DNA of 64,000 nt from DGNJ01 sp002388905 (GCA_036843405.1 DAITSJ010000009.1:50702-114701); one strand, 5' to 3'. Counted from the first letter of the stretch, positions 25,629 to 35,047 are shown. The notes: generated by a model not told the origin, from the sequence alone. A program made the numbers and translations.

Positions 25629-26171
25629 ATGAGCGATGCCCAAACCCTTGAGGAACTGCGGGCCCGGGAGCAGATCCGGGAACTGGTCCTGGCCTATTGT
25701 CGAGCCATTGATCGCAAGGACTTTGTGCTGCTGCGAAAGCTCTATCACGAGGGGGCTGGCGATGAGCACGGCCTCAATCCGTCCGGTACCGCCGATGAAT
25801 TTTTTGAGCGGCTGCCGGGCCTCATGCAGCCGGTCCAGGCCCTCCATCACAGTATCACCAACCACGCCATCAAGGTGGAGGGCGACTATGCGGAGGGGGA
25901 GGCCTATGTATCGGCTTTCCATGTGGTCGATTTCAATGGCGAGCGATACTCCTTTCTCCAGGGCGCCCGCTACCTGGACAAGTACGAACGGCGCGACGGC
26001 GTCTGGAAATTCGCCCATCGCCGGGTCGTCACCGACTGGCTCCAGCGTTACGGCGTGGCGCCGGACATCCTTGAGAACGCGCCCGAGATCCACGGCATGC
26101 GACTGGGCAGCAGCGGTCCGGACGACCCATCGCATTCTTATTTCCGCCTGTTTCGCCGCGGCGAACCCTGA
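25629..26171 (+). CDS. NTF2-like/SnoaL-like protein
   Basis: The 180-residue protein begins with the helix LEELRAREQIRELVLAYCRAIDRKDF, typical of the SnoaL_4 group of the NTF2-like fold (the group that also includes the small subunits of ring-hydroxylating dioxygenases and scytalone-dehydratase-like proteins). It continues with HHSITNHAIKVEGDYAEGEAYVSAFHVV and KYERRDGVWKFAHRRVVTDW. Conserved Tyr, Asp and His residues fit a dehydratase or isomerase, but activity is not proven by motif. ATG 25629 was chosen; a longer frame reaches back to 25572. It precedes the second molybdopterin oxidoreductase by 98 bp. Confidence 0.8.
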   Translation: MSDAQTLEELRAREQIRELVLAYCRAIDRKDFVLLRKLYHEGAGDEHGLNPSGTADEFFERLPGLMQPVQALHHSITNHAIKVEGDYAEGEAYVSAFHVVDFNGERYSFLQGARYLDKYERRDGVWKFAHRRVVTDWLQRYGVAPDILENAPEIHGMRLGSSGPDDPSHSYFRLFRRGEP

Positions 26172-26269
26172 TGTATTGTCGGCCGACAGACCCGCATTGC
26201 CGGGAGTCCGGGAAATACGTTCGCCCGTTCCGGGCTGGTCGCGAAGTTTGCTGAATCGGGAGTACCCTT

Positions 26270-28495
26270 ATGACATTACTGACCACGGACAAGCACTACC
26301 GGGTGTGCCCTTTTTGCGAGGGTATGTGCGGTGTCGAAATCACCACCGAAGCGGGGCGGGTTAAATCTGTTCGTCCCGACCGCGACAATGTCTGGAGCCG
26401 GGGTCACGTCTGCCCCAAGGGGACCACCCTGGGGGAAGTGCATCACGATCCGGACCGCTTGCGCAGCCCCATGATCCGCGAGGGAAACCAGTGGCGAAAG
26501 GCCACCTGGGACGAAGCCTTCGAGCGTTGCGAGACGCTGTTGCACGGCGTTCGGGAAAGACACGGTCCGGAAGCCATGGCCGCGTACCTGGGCAACATGA
26601 TCGCCAAGTGCTTTGGCGTCAACCGCTACACGGGAGAATTCCTCAAACAGGCGGGTATTGCCAATATCTTCAGCTCTTCCACGGTGGACCAGCAGCCCAA
26701 GAACCTGGCCTGCCAGTTGATGTATGGCGACATGTGGCGGATACCTATTCCGGACCTCGACCGGACTGACCTGATGGTCATCTTTGGCGGCAATCCCGCC
26801 GCCTCCAAGGGCAGCATTTTCTCCCATCCCAACGTGATGCAGGGTATCGCCGATCTGCGCAAGCGGGGCGGCCGCGCCATCGTTGTCGATCCCCGCCGCA
26901 CCGGCACCGCCAAAAAAGCCGATCAGTGGATCGGCATCCGTCCCGGTACCGACGCCGCGTTCCTGCTCGGGGTTGTCCATACGCTGTTTGATGAAAAACG
27001 CGTGCGCCTGGGCCATCTGGAACCCTGGGTGGAAGGTGCTGCTGCCATCGAGGCGCTGGCGGCGGACTATCCGCCGGAAAAAATTGCCGAATTTTGCGGC
27101 GTTGAGCCCGGGGTGATCCGCACCCTGGCCCGGGATATCAGCGAAGCGCCGTCCGCCGCCGTATACGGTCGAATCGGCCTGTGCAACCAGGAGTTCGGCA
27201 CTTTGGCCTCCTGGCTGATCGATGTGGTGGCGGCGCTCACCGGCAACCTGGACCGGGAAGGCGGCCTGATGTGGAGCCGGGAAGCGGCGCCCCACCTGAA
27301 GCTCTCGCCCCCATACCCCAGCGACGCGCCGGTGATCACCGGGTATACCCGGGTCCGGGGCGCGCCCAAGGTTCTGGGCCAGAGCCCGGCGGGCTGTTTT
27401 GCCGAGGAGATGAACGAACCCGGCGAGGGCCGTATTCGCGGCCTGGTCACCGTTGCCGCCAATCCGGCATTGAGTGCGCCCAGCGCCGGGGCGGTGGCCG
27501 ATGGCCTGGCGGATCTGGAGTGCATGATCAGCGTCGATATCTATCTTAACGAAACCACCCGCCACGCCCACGTTATCCTGCCCACGGCGTCGGTGCTGGA
27601 GCAGCCGCACTGGGACAGCTGGGCCTGGCCTTTTGCCCTGAAAAGCGGTGGCCACTATTCGCCCCCGCTCTACGAACCGCCCGCGGGCTGGTGCCCAGAC
27701 TGGGAAGTGATGTTGCGGCTGGGGGCCATTTGCGGTGGCGCCAGGAACCTGAATATCGACATAGCCGCCCTTGACGACGACTATTTCGCCGGCATGTGCC
27801 GGCAGGTGGGCATTGATCCGGCGGTGGCCATGGACCATGCGCCGGACCCCGGGCCGGAGCGGATACTCGACCTGGCCATCCGCACCGGACCCTACGGGGA
27901 CCGCTACGGGGAAAATCCCGGCGGGGTTAACCTGGCAACCTTCAAGGCCGAGCCTCACGGTATCATGCTGGGCGAGGCACGCCCCTGCGTCGAGGAGGTG
28001 GTGACAACCCCTTCGGGAAAAATCGAGCTGGCACCCGACTTCATACTGAACGATATTCCCCGGCTGGAAAAGGCATTGGCGCGGCCGCAACCGGAGACGG
28101 TACTGGTCAGCCGCCGGCAGCTGTCGTCGATGAATTCCTGGATGCACAATGTCGACACCCTGATGCGTGGTCGCCACCGCTGCACCCTGCAGATACACCC
28201 CGCGGACGCTGCCCGTCTGGGCGTGGAGGAGGGCGATCTTGTGCGTATCGCCAGTTCGGAAAACGCCGTGGTCGCCCCGGCCGAGATCACCGGGGACCTG
28301 GTGCCGGGCGTGGTGTGCCTGCCGCACGGGTGGGGGCACGACGCCGAGGGTGCCGAGATGCAGGTGGCCCGGGCCCACGCCGGCATCAACAGCAATCGCT
28401 TGAGCCCCGGTTCGGCGCTGGACGTACCGTCCGGCAATGCCGTGGTCAACGGCATTCCGGTGGCGCTTGAAAAGGCGGCGGAGTCCGCCGCCTGA
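26270..28495 (+). CDS. Cytoplasmic molybdopterin-dependent oxidoreductase (MopB), paralogue of 12144
   Basis: The 741-residue protein carries the [4Fe-4S] motif C13-x2-C16-x3-C20 and C48 in GHVCPKG, then Mo-bis-MGD binding segments (IFGGNPAASKG, VVDPRRTGTAKKAD) and the C-terminal molydopterin dinucleotide-binding domain (LQIHPADAARLGVEEGDLVRI; GVVCLPHGWGHD). No Tat signal. It is homologous throughout to the protein at 12144 but diverged. No electron-transfer subunit is adjacent. It lies immediately after an NTF2-like gene and convergent with an SDR, 9 bp apart. Substrate unknown. Confidence 0.85.
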   Translation: MTLLTTDKHYRVCPFCEGMCGVEITTEAGRVKSVRPDRDNVWSRGHVCPKGTTLGEVHHDPDRLRSPMIREGNQWRKATWDEAFERCETLLHGVRERHGPEAMAAYLGNMIAKCFGVNRYTGEFLKQAGIANIFSSSTVDQQPKNLACQLMYGDMWRIPIPDLDRTDLMVIFGGNPAASKGSIFSHPNVMQGIADLRKRGGRAIVVDPRRTGTAKKADQWIGIRPGTDAAFLLGVVHTLFDEKRVRLGHLEPWVEGAAAIEALAADYPPEKIAEFCGVEPGVIRTLARDISEAPSAAVYGRIGLCNQEFGTLASWLIDVVAALTGNLDREGGLMWSREAAPHLKLSPPYPSDAPVITGYTRVRGAPKVLGQSPAGCFAEEMNEPGEGRIRGLVTVAANPALSAPSAGAVADGLADLECMISVDIYLNETTRHAHVILPTASVLEQPHWDSWAWPFALKSGGHYSPPLYEPPAGWCPDWEVMLRLGAICGGARNLNIDIAALDDDYFAGMCRQVGIDPAVAMDHAPDPGPERILDLAIRTGPYGDRYGENPGGVNLATFKAEPHGIMLGEARPCVEEVVTTPSGKIELAPDFILNDIPRLEKALARPQPETVLVSRRQLSSMNSWMHNVDTLMRGRHRCTLQIHPADAARLGVEEGDLVRIASSENAVVAPAEITGDLVPGVVCLPHGWGHDAEGAEMQVARAHAGINSNRLSPGSALDVPSGNAVVNGIPVALEKAAESAA

Positions 28496-28504
28496 ATCCC
28501 GCCG

Positions 28505-29332
28505 TCAGACGCCCACACCCTCGCTGGATTGGGCCATCATTTTTTTCTCGGCACTGACCTGGGGGCCGTGAGCGAAATAGCCCCCGTCAACGCTGTAAAT
28601 CTGGCCGGTGATCCAGCTGGCCCGGTCCGAGGCCAGGAAGGACACCATCTGGGCGATATCGTCGGGGTCGCCCAGGCGGCCGGCCAGTTTCTGGTCCACC
28701 ATCAATTGCTGGTAAGACTCGGGCATGGCTTTCTTGAGCATTTCCGTCTTGACCAGACCCACGGCGATGGCGTTGCAGCGAATGCCCTGGTCGCCGTACT
28801 GGGTGGCGATGTACTTGGTCAGGGTGTTGATTGTACCTTTCGAGCAGGCGTAGGCGCTCTGGTAAAGCTGGCCGGCCAGTGAGGTGCCGGAGCTGATGTT
28901 GATGATGGAACCGCCGTTCCGGGTCATGGCGGCGATGGCGTGTTTGCACATCAACATCGTACCCCGGGCATTGACGGCAAAAATGCTGTCCCAGACATCG
29001 GGGTCCATGGAGAGGATGTCGGTATCCCCGGCCAGGCCCTGGCGGGCGGCGTTATTGTCGAGGATGTCCAGCCCACCCCAGGTATCGCGCGTGAATTCCA
29101 CCAGCTCCCTGACGCTCTGTTCGTCGGTGATGTCCACGTGGCGTGCGACCGCGTCGCCCTTTTCGGAAGCTTTTTGGGCAGCTTCCTCGATGCGACTGCC
29201 CGGCAGGTCCGCCAGAACCACTTTTGCCCCGTTGGCGGCGAGCCGGCTGGCCGTGGCCAGGCCAATGCCCTGTTGAGCGCCGGTGACGATGGCGACCTTG
29301 TTTTCCAGTTCCCCTTGTCCTTTGTTGTCCAT
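28505..29332 (-). CDS. SDR family oxidoreductase
   Basis: The 275-residue classical SDR starts with MDNKGQGELENKVAIVTGAQ. TGAQQGIG is the cofactor loop, DLPG follows strand 2, NNAA is the structural motif and YACSKG holds catalytic Tyr/Lys. ATG 29332 has AGGGGC at 7 nt; an earlier open stretch to 29602 is rejected as unlike the family. It is a close paralogue of the SDR at 23202, sharing the unusual YFAHGPQ/FLAHAPQ and EKKM C-terminal segment, which suggests duplication within this catabolic region. Confidence 0.88.
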   Translation of the reverse strand: MDNKGQGELENKVAIVTGAQQGIGLATASRLAANGAKVVLADLPGSRIEEAAQKASEKGDAVARHVDITDEQSVRELVEFTRDTWGGLDILDNNAARQGLAGDTDILSMDPDVWDSIFAVNARGTMLMCKHAIAAMTRNGGSIINISSGTSLAGQLYQSAYACSKGTINTLTKYIATQYGDQGIRCNAIAVGLVKTEMLKKAMPESYQQLMVDQKLAGRLGDPDDIAQMVSFLASDRASWITGQIYSVDGGYFAHGPQVSAEKKMMAQSSEGVGV

Positions 29333-29651
29333 TGCATAGCCCCTGGGTTGATCGGTTGATTGATGGTTTTCAATTGGCGCCGGGATTGTCGTTGCCGATA
29401 ATCCCGGTGAATAACCGGGCTCCATTATCCGCATAGGTTTGCAGGAGTTCCAGTGCCATCCGGTTGCCGCGAGGCGTTCCGGGTGCTTTCGGCGTTGCCG
29501 GGAGCCGGATCCGGCGCCGGGCCGACTGTTGCGAAAAGGACAAATTGGCGATCTCGGGTCGGCGGGTGCATTTTTCCGACCGCAGACGCTTGTGCCGGGC
29601 ACGGCGACGGATTAGCCTCGACGGCGTTTTAGCCGCATCCCGGAGGGCTCC
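29333..29651. other. 319-bp divergent region with inverted repeat
   Basis: No gene is seen. CCGGGATT (29380-29387) and AATCCCGG (29400-29407) are perfect 8-bp arms separated by 12 nt, about 50 bp upstream of the SDR start. This could be an operator or a small hairpin. The nitroreductase SD (GGAGG) lies at the other end. Confidence 0.4.
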
Positions 29652-30344
29652 ATGCCACCGCAGTCAGATAGTCCCGCCAGTGTGTCTGTGCAGACAGCCG
29701 TGCAACGGCGTGGGGCCGTACGCCATTTTCTACCCCGGCCCGTCGACCGCGCCGTGCTGGAGGACGCTTTCGGGCTGGCCCAGTGGGCGCCGTCCAACTG
29801 CAATACCCAGCCCTGGGTGGTTTACCTGGCAAGCGGTGAAACCCGGAATAAACTGGAAGCGCGCCTGAAGCAGGACGGGAAATCTTTCCATTTCACCACG
29901 GATATCCCTTTCCTCAGCGACAGCTTTACACCCCTGTACGAAGCCCGCAAGAAGGAGCACGGGGCCAGGATGTACGCCGCCAACGACGTTCATCGCCACG
30001 ACCGTGAAGGTGACCGGCAGGTGTTGATGCGTAACCTCAGTTTTTTTGGCGCCCCCCATGTCGCTTTTTATTTTATGCCGGCCTGGGGCAACGAGCGCCA
30101 GGCCTCGGACGTAGGCATGTATGCCCAGACCGTGGCCCTGACCCTGGCCGCATACGGTATTGCCACCTGCCCCCAGACCGTGCTGGGTTTTTTCTGCGAC
30201 CCGGTACGCGAGGTCCTGGGCGTGGATGCGGATATGAAACTGCTTTACGGCATGTCCATCGGCTATGCCGACACATCCCATCCCGGCTGGCGCATCGAGC
30301 AGGAGCGGGCCGGGGTGCGTGAGGCGGTGACCTTTCTGGATTAG
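29652..30344 (+). CDS. Nitroreductase-family FMN oxidoreductase
   Basis: The 230-residue protein starts with the family signature RRGAVRHFLPRPVDRAVLEDAFGLAQWAPSNCNTQPW, in which the Arg and the SNCNTQPW loop bind FMN. The C-terminal YGIATCPQTVLGFF and LLYGMSIGYAD are equally typical. These enzymes use NAD(P)H to reduce nitro groups, quinones, enones or flavins. The SD GGAGG is 6 nt before the ATG. Here it could supply reduced flavin or reduce an enone of the catabolic pathway; that is inference from context. It is convergent with the glycosyltransferase fusion (9 bp apart). Confidence 0.88.
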   Translation: MPPQSDSPASVSVQTAVQRRGAVRHFLPRPVDRAVLEDAFGLAQWAPSNCNTQPWVVYLASGETRNKLEARLKQDGKSFHFTTDIPFLSDSFTPLYEARKKEHGARMYAANDVHRHDREGDRQVLMRNLSFFGAPHVAFYFMPAWGNERQASDVGMYAQTVALTLAAYGIATCPQTVLGFFCDPVREVLGVDADMKLLYGMSIGYADTSHPGWRIEQERAGVREAVTFLD

Positions 30345-30353
30345 GTGCGATCC

Positions 30354-32633
30354 CTACTTGCCGCTATTGCGGAATCTCATTGGTGCCGCAGTTTCCCTTG
30401 AGTTTTGCGTCCGGCTGTCTTTGTCCGCCGACCGGGCCTGGGCGGCCAGGAGCCTGGCGTAAATGTTTCGCATGTCGGCGGCGAAATGCGCCACTGAATG
30501 CTGGCGGGCGGATTCCACGGCGTTGTCGCTGAACCGACGTCGCAGGGCCGGGTCGTCCAGCAGTGCTTCGAGACGCCCAATCCAGGCCCCGGGGTCTTCC
30601 GGTGTCTTGAAGCCGTTGACGCCATCCCGTACCACATCGTCGATGCCACTGGAACGCACCGCCACCACCGGCATGCCCGCGGCCATGGCTTCCAGTATCA
30701 CCATGCCCTGGGTTTCGGATTTGGAGGCGAACAGAAAGAGGTCGCCGAGGCGGCAATAGGCGGGAATATCCTCCGGCGCCACTTCCCCCACCAGGGTTAT
30801 ATGATTGTCCAGGCCGAGCCGCTTTATTTTTTCTTCGAGACGGGCTCGCTCATTGCCCTCGCCGATGATCAGCAAGCGGTATTGGCGATGACGCAATTCA
30901 GCCAGGCTGTCGATGATGAAATCGATATTCTTTTCCTGGCTCAGGCGCGAAATACTGATCAGTACAGGTACGCCATCCAGGTGATGTTCTGTGCGAAGCC
31001 GGTTGAGCCTGTTGTCGTCGACCTGTCGGAACCGCTCGAAGTCGATACCGGTGGGCAGTACATGAATGGGGGCAGTGACACCGATGACTCTCAGGTATTC
31101 CTCGGCGGAAAAGGTTGGCACCACCACCGCATCGCAGCGGTTGGCAAAGCGTTTCACCAGTTGGTGGGATATCAGGTTGCGGAACAGCGGACCCGGCAGG
31201 GGCACGAAATGGGCGTAGTGCTCGAGCCGGGTATGGTAGGTATAGACGGTGGGAATCTTGAGCCGCCGGGCCAGCCACAGGCCGGCGCTGCCCAGCCATA
31301 GCGGGTGGTGGAGGTGAACGATATCCGGCTGGAATTCCCGCAATCGGAAAAAAAGTTTTGGCGAGAAAATATTGGTGATACGCAGAAGCTTTCGTTTGCC
31401 GAATGCGATCAGGGTCGGGACCCGGATCACGCCTTCCTCTTCGCTTTTGTCCTGCCTGCCGTAACCTGGGGCAAAAATCAGGACCCTGTCGCCCAGCGTT
31501 TTCAGGCCCCGATAGAGCCGGTTGATGGATAGGGGCACGCCGCCGATAAACGGAAGATAGTTGTTGGTGAACATGGCAATGCGCAACGGTTTATCGAGAA
31601 ACGGCCGCGGGTCCGTGTCGAAGTCCCGGTAGAAATCCCGGTCCACGAAGATCGCGGTGTACAGCTTGATACCGACAACGATAAAAATGCTGAGAATCAG
31701 GATGAAGTTGACAAAGCCCACGTAAAAGAGTGAGTGGATAAAAAACCAGAGGCTTTCCAGAAATCGCAACAGGCCGTGCTGGCCAATGTCGAGACGCTGG
31801 AGGTCGTAGTCGACCCGGTCTCCGTCCACTGCCACCTTGATGTAGTGATAGAAATTATCCGCATCGTTGAGGACCAGGCCGCCGGCACCACCGGTGACAA
31901 AATAATCCGTACCGTCGAACGTTTGCCGGGAATAAAAGGGCAAATTGGCGGAGAACACGGCATCCACCTCATGCCTGCCAATCAGTTCGCGCAAAGTGTC
32001 GCGAAAAGGGCCTGCCTGGAGATGGCTTTCTTCGATTTCGAACAGTGGTTTCTTCCCCGTTTCGTACAAGGGGTGCGACATAAACAGGAAGGTATTCCGG
32101 GTGGGGGCGCTGGCCAACTGGTCCCTGAGCCACAGGGTCTGCCAGAGACGGGGCGTCTCTTCCGTGGTATCGAGGAAAACGAACCGGTTGCCGTTCAAAT
32201 CGAAACTGAAAAAATAGGGGCCGTAGTGCTGGTAGAAGCGAAAAGCGCCGAAACTGCTGTATTCGTCGGGGCCGAAGGTGAGCAAGTGGGGTGGGTCGAG
32301 GCGCTTGAAGGTGCGGTGCACGGCCCGGTATTTGTCCTCGCCGCCGCCGCTGACCGCGTTGCCGGCGGATACGACAAAGTCCACTCCCGCGTCGTTGAGC
32401 ATGGGCACGATTTTGCGTTCGAAAATGCCAATGGAGTTCTTGATGTTGCCGACAACGGCAAAACTGAATTTTTCCCGTCCGCCGACGGCGTCGCGTATCG
32501 CCTGGATATTGCGGGCATTGACGGCTTCGAAATCCCGTTCAAAGAAATTGAGGTAGCCCTTGTAGGCCACCAGTCCGATGGCTATAAGCAGGTTAATATA
32601 AAAGACGATTTTGAGTTTATTGGTCTTCTGCAT
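30354..32633 (-). CDS. Degenerate metallophosphoesterase-like domain fused to a GT4 glycosyltransferase
   Basis: The 759-residue membrane protein has a helix at about 9-25, a calcineurin-like phosphoesterase domain (about 55-285), two adjacent hydrophobic helices (about 295-325) and a GT4 (GT-B) glycosyltransferase from about 350 on. GT4 markers are FTNNYLPFIGGVPLSI and the C-terminal ASKSETQGMVILEAMAAG (E-x7-E). In the phosphoesterase part the metal ligands appear lost: N63 and N92 replace the Asp of GD motifs, GPDE (121-124) replaces GNHE and ANLP (229-232) replaces GHxH; only H187 remains. It overlaps the flippase-like gene by 17 bp (ATG inside its last codons), so the two are coupled. Likely role: glycosylation of a membrane lipid or surface glycan. 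Confidence 0.82.
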   Translation of the reverse strand: MQKTNKLKIVFYINLLIAIGLVAYKGYLNFFERDFEAVNARNIQAIRDAVGGREKFSFAVVGNIKNSIGIFERKIVPMLNDAGVDFVVSAGNAVSGGGEDKYRAVHRTFKRLDPPHLLTFGPDEYSSFGAFRFYQHYGPYFFSFDLNGNRFVFLDTTEETPRLWQTLWLRDQLASAPTRNTFLFMSHPLYETGKKPLFEIEESHLQAGPFRDTLRELIGRHEVDAVFSANLPFYSRQTFDGTDYFVTGGAGGLVLNDADNFYHYIKVAVDGDRVDYDLQRLDIGQHGLLRFLESLWFFIHSLFYVGFVNFILILSIFIVVGIKLYTAIFVDRDFYRDFDTDPRPFLDKPLRIAMFTNNYLPFIGGVPLSINRLYRGLKTLGDRVLIFAPGYGRQDKSEEEGVIRVPTLIAFGKRKLLRITNIFSPKLFFRLREFQPDIVHLHHPLWLGSAGLWLARRLKIPTVYTYHTRLEHYAHFVPLPGPLFRNLISHQLVKRFANRCDAVVVPTFSAEEYLRVIGVTAPIHVLPTGIDFERFRQVDDNRLNRLRTEHHLDGVPVLISISRLSQEKNIDFIIDSLAELRHRQYRLLIIGEGNERARLEEKIKRLGLDNHITLVGEVAPEDIPAYCRLGDLFLFASKSETQGMVILEAMAAGMPVVAVRSSGIDDVVRDGVNGFKTPEDPGAWIGRLEALLDDPALRRRFSDNAVESARQHSVAHFAADMRNIYARLLAAQARSADKDSRTQNSRETAAPMRFRNSGK

Positions 32634-33717
32634 AGGTCGTGCTCGCGCGCAGAAATTCACGGTTGACGAAAAAAATGCCGATCACCATGCCCAGGTGCAC
32701 CGTCAGGAAGCGCCAGGCCAGGGTTACGAGCACGATGTGGTTGGCGGTGATCAGGCCGGAAAACAACTGGCCGTACAGGCCCTCGGCAATACCCGATGCG
32801 CCGGGGGTGGGGGAGAAATACATGACCAGCGTGGTGACCAGCTGGAGTCCCAGGATAGTGGTCATGGGAACGTCATAACCCAGCCCCCATAACAGGACGA
32901 TGCTGAAACTGAACAGGCACAGGAGGAATACCACGGTAAACACCAGGGTCAGCGCAATATCCCGAGGGTGGCCGTTAAGGAAGTCCGTGAATGCCAGCGA
33001 GAAGCGGCGCATTTCACGACTGAGCGAACGCATCCATCGCTGGGCGCGCTGGCGCTGCATCATCCGTGTCTGGCTGATCCCGGCCAGTAGCGTCAGCACC
33101 GGACGCAGGAACCAGTTCGGCCGCAGTATCAGGGCAATGAAACCCGCCAGATAGATGCCGACAAAACCGCCAATATAGCCCCAGGAACCGTTTAACACTC
33201 CGGCCTGTTCCAGGCGGGGCCTGGCGGCGATAAATACCAGGGAGCCGCCAAAGATCATCAGCGCGGCGAAGACGGTCCTGGCCGTGGTGGCAGCGGTGGC
33301 GATACCCACCGGGACCCCGTGACGGCGCATGAAATAGATCTGGGCGACACCGCCGCCGGTGGCCATGGGGGTGATGTTGGAGAAAAAGAGGTTAATGAAG
33401 ACAAGGCGCATCATCGCCCTGAACGGGACATGGCTGCCCATGGTGCGCAGGGCATAGTACAGGCGCAGGCCGTCGGCCACATAGTAAACCAGCAGCAACA
33501 CCGCCACGGAGCCAAGTACCGCGGGGGACAGCAGGCGCGAATCGAAACGGACGAAGCCGGCCCCCAGCAAACGGGCAATGGCCAGGTAGCCTGCCCCGGT
33601 ACAGGCCAGAAAAATCAGGGCGGAAACCAGCAGGCGGCCGTGCCCGTTGATCCCGGGGATCAATCGCTTGATAACAATGCTCCCGTCGCATGTGGGTTCG
33701 CCGGTGATGACGTTCAC
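32617..33717 (-). CDS. Flippase-like UPF0104/LPG-synthase-type integral membrane protein
   Basis: The protein has about 366 residues and eight or so transmembrane helices. It carries the family-typical ATGGGVAQIYFMRRHGVPVG and the C-terminal LVTTLVMYFSPTPGASGIAEG. Relatives (lysylphosphatidylglycerol-synthase TM region, AglD, glycosyltransferase-associated flippases) move or process lipid-linked sugars. The start is uncertain: GTG 33717 and an upstream TTG 33744 are both possible and neither has a strong SD. It is upstream of and overlapping the glycosyltransferase fusion, which argues for a joint role in making a surface glycolipid or glycan. Confidence 0.8.
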   Translation of the reverse strand: MNVITGEPTCDGSIVIKRLIPGINGHGRLLVSALIFLACTGAGYLAIARLLGAGFVRFDSRLLSPAVLGSVAVLLLVYYVADGLRLYYALRTMGSHVPFRAMMRLVFINLFFSNITPMATGGGVAQIYFMRRHGVPVGIATAATTARTVFAALMIFGGSLVFIAARPRLEQAGVLNGSWGYIGGFVGIYLAGFIALILRPNWFLRPVLTLLAGISQTRMMQRQRAQRWMRSLSREMRRFSLAFTDFLNGHPRDIALTLVFTVVFLLCLFSFSIVLLWGLGYDVPMTTILGLQLVTTLVMYFSPTPGASGIAEGLYGQLFSGLITANHIVLVTLAWRFLTVHLGMVIGIFFVNREFLRASTTYAEDQ

Positions 33718-33777
33718 AGCGCCCCGGCGGAGCGGGACCGGCAAATCCCGTCAGTATACAGCGTTGCACGGGCCAAC

Positions 33778-34791
33778 TCAGGCCCCGCTATCCCGTTTCC
33801 CGAGAATCAGGGCGTTATCAAGCATTCGGGTGGAGTAGGCCCATTCATTGTCATACCAGGCCAGGATCTTGACCTGGTCGTCGATGACCCGGGTGTGGGC
33901 GGTATCGAAAATGGATGAAGCGCTGTTGTGGTTGAAGTCCGTGGATACCAGCGGCAGTTCATTGATTGCCAGGATGCCCGGGAAATCGTCCCGGGCGGCA
34001 CGGCGCATGCAGTCGTTGACCTCTTCCACGGAGGTGTGGCGGGATGCCTTGAAGGCCAGGTCCACCAGGGAAACGTTGATTACCGGCACGCGCACCGCGA
34101 GGCCGTCCAGGCGTCCGTGCAGCGCCGGGATCACCCGGCCGATGGCCCGGGCCGCCCCGGTACTGGTGGGAATCATGGACTGGGTCGCCGAGCGGGCCCG
34201 GTGCAGATCCTTGTGGTAATCATCGATCAGGTGCTGGTCGTTGGTGTAGGCATGGATAGTGGTCATCAGGCCGGATTCGATGCCCAGTTCCCGGTGCAGG
34301 GCCTGGGCCACCGGCGCCAGGCAGTTGGTGGTGCAGGAAGCCGCCGACACCACCCGGTGCTCGGGTCGAAGTATCTGGTGGTTGACGCCGTACACCACCA
34401 TGGCGTCCGCATCCTCCCCGGGCGCCGACAGGAGGATCCGCCCGGCGCCGGCTTCCAGGTGCCGGGTGGCGTCACGGCGCTTGGTAAAGCGACCGGTACA
34501 TTCCATCACCAGGTCCACATCCAGTTCCCCCCAGGGCAAAAGGGCGGGATCTTTCTCGGAGAGGACCCGGATGTCGTCGCCGTTGACCCGGATGGACCCG
34601 TCTCCGGACTCCACCGTCCCCGAAAAGGGGCCGTGGGTGGAATCGAACCGCAACAGGTGGGCGTTGACACCGGCATCCCCCAGATCGTTGATGGCCACCA
34701 CCTTTAGCCTGTCGTTGTAGCCGTTTTCATAACAACTGCGCAGGATATTGCGCCCGATACGTCCGAAACCATTTATTGCCACTCGCAACAT
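33778..34791 (-). CDS. gap: Glyceraldehyde-3-phosphate dehydrogenase (type I, GapA/Epd-like)
   Basis: The 337-residue protein begins with the NAD-binding INGFGRIGRN and has the active site SAASCTTNCLAP with nucleophile Cys153, a following HAYTND motif, and PTSTGAARAIGRVIP. The ATG has GGAGG 7 nt upstream. The C-terminal STDFNHNSASSIFD and WYDNEWAYSTRMLD are closer to the erythrose-4-phosphate-dehydrogenase-like/GapB branch than to the main glycolytic GapA, so NADP use or a gluconeogenic role is possible. It stands alone, apart from other glycolytic genes. Confidence 0.88.
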   Translation of the reverse strand: MLRVAINGFGRIGRNILRSCYENGYNDRLKVVAINDLGDAGVNAHLLRFDSTHGPFSGTVESGDGSIRVNGDDIRVLSEKDPALLPWGELDVDLVMECTGRFTKRRDATRHLEAGAGRILLSAPGEDADAMVVYGVNHQILRPEHRVVSAASCTTNCLAPVAQALHRELGIESGLMTTIHAYTNDQHLIDDYHKDLHRARSATQSMIPTSTGAARAIGRVIPALHGRLDGLAVRVPVINVSLVDLAFKASRHTSVEEVNDCMRRAARDDFPGILAINELPLVSTDFNHNSASSIFDTAHTRVIDDQVKILAWYDNEWAYSTRMLDNALILGKRDSGA

Positions 34792-35047
34792 GGAACTGCC
34801 TCCTTCAATCGGCTCACACACACATATGGTTTCTTTAGTCTAGCCCGGATCGTGCCCCAGTACGCGCCGGGCCGTCCACGGGGAGATATCCACAAAGGTG
34901 GTATCGGGAGCTAGTGGCAGCCACAAAGGCATCGGGGGCAATCATTGGCGGGGTTTTTTGAGACCCGGTGGGAAATTGACTACCCTTGATTGACTATCGT
35001 TAAAGGATTCCGTGAATTTCCCATTCATCGATTACCGGCGGTGAATC

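Noticed and set aside
26276..28378. A 700-codon open frame on the minus strand opposite the second molybdopterin oxidoreductase
   Set aside because: High GC content makes long antisense frames common; its translation has no domain pattern, while the plus-strand gene has complete family motifs and a good SD.
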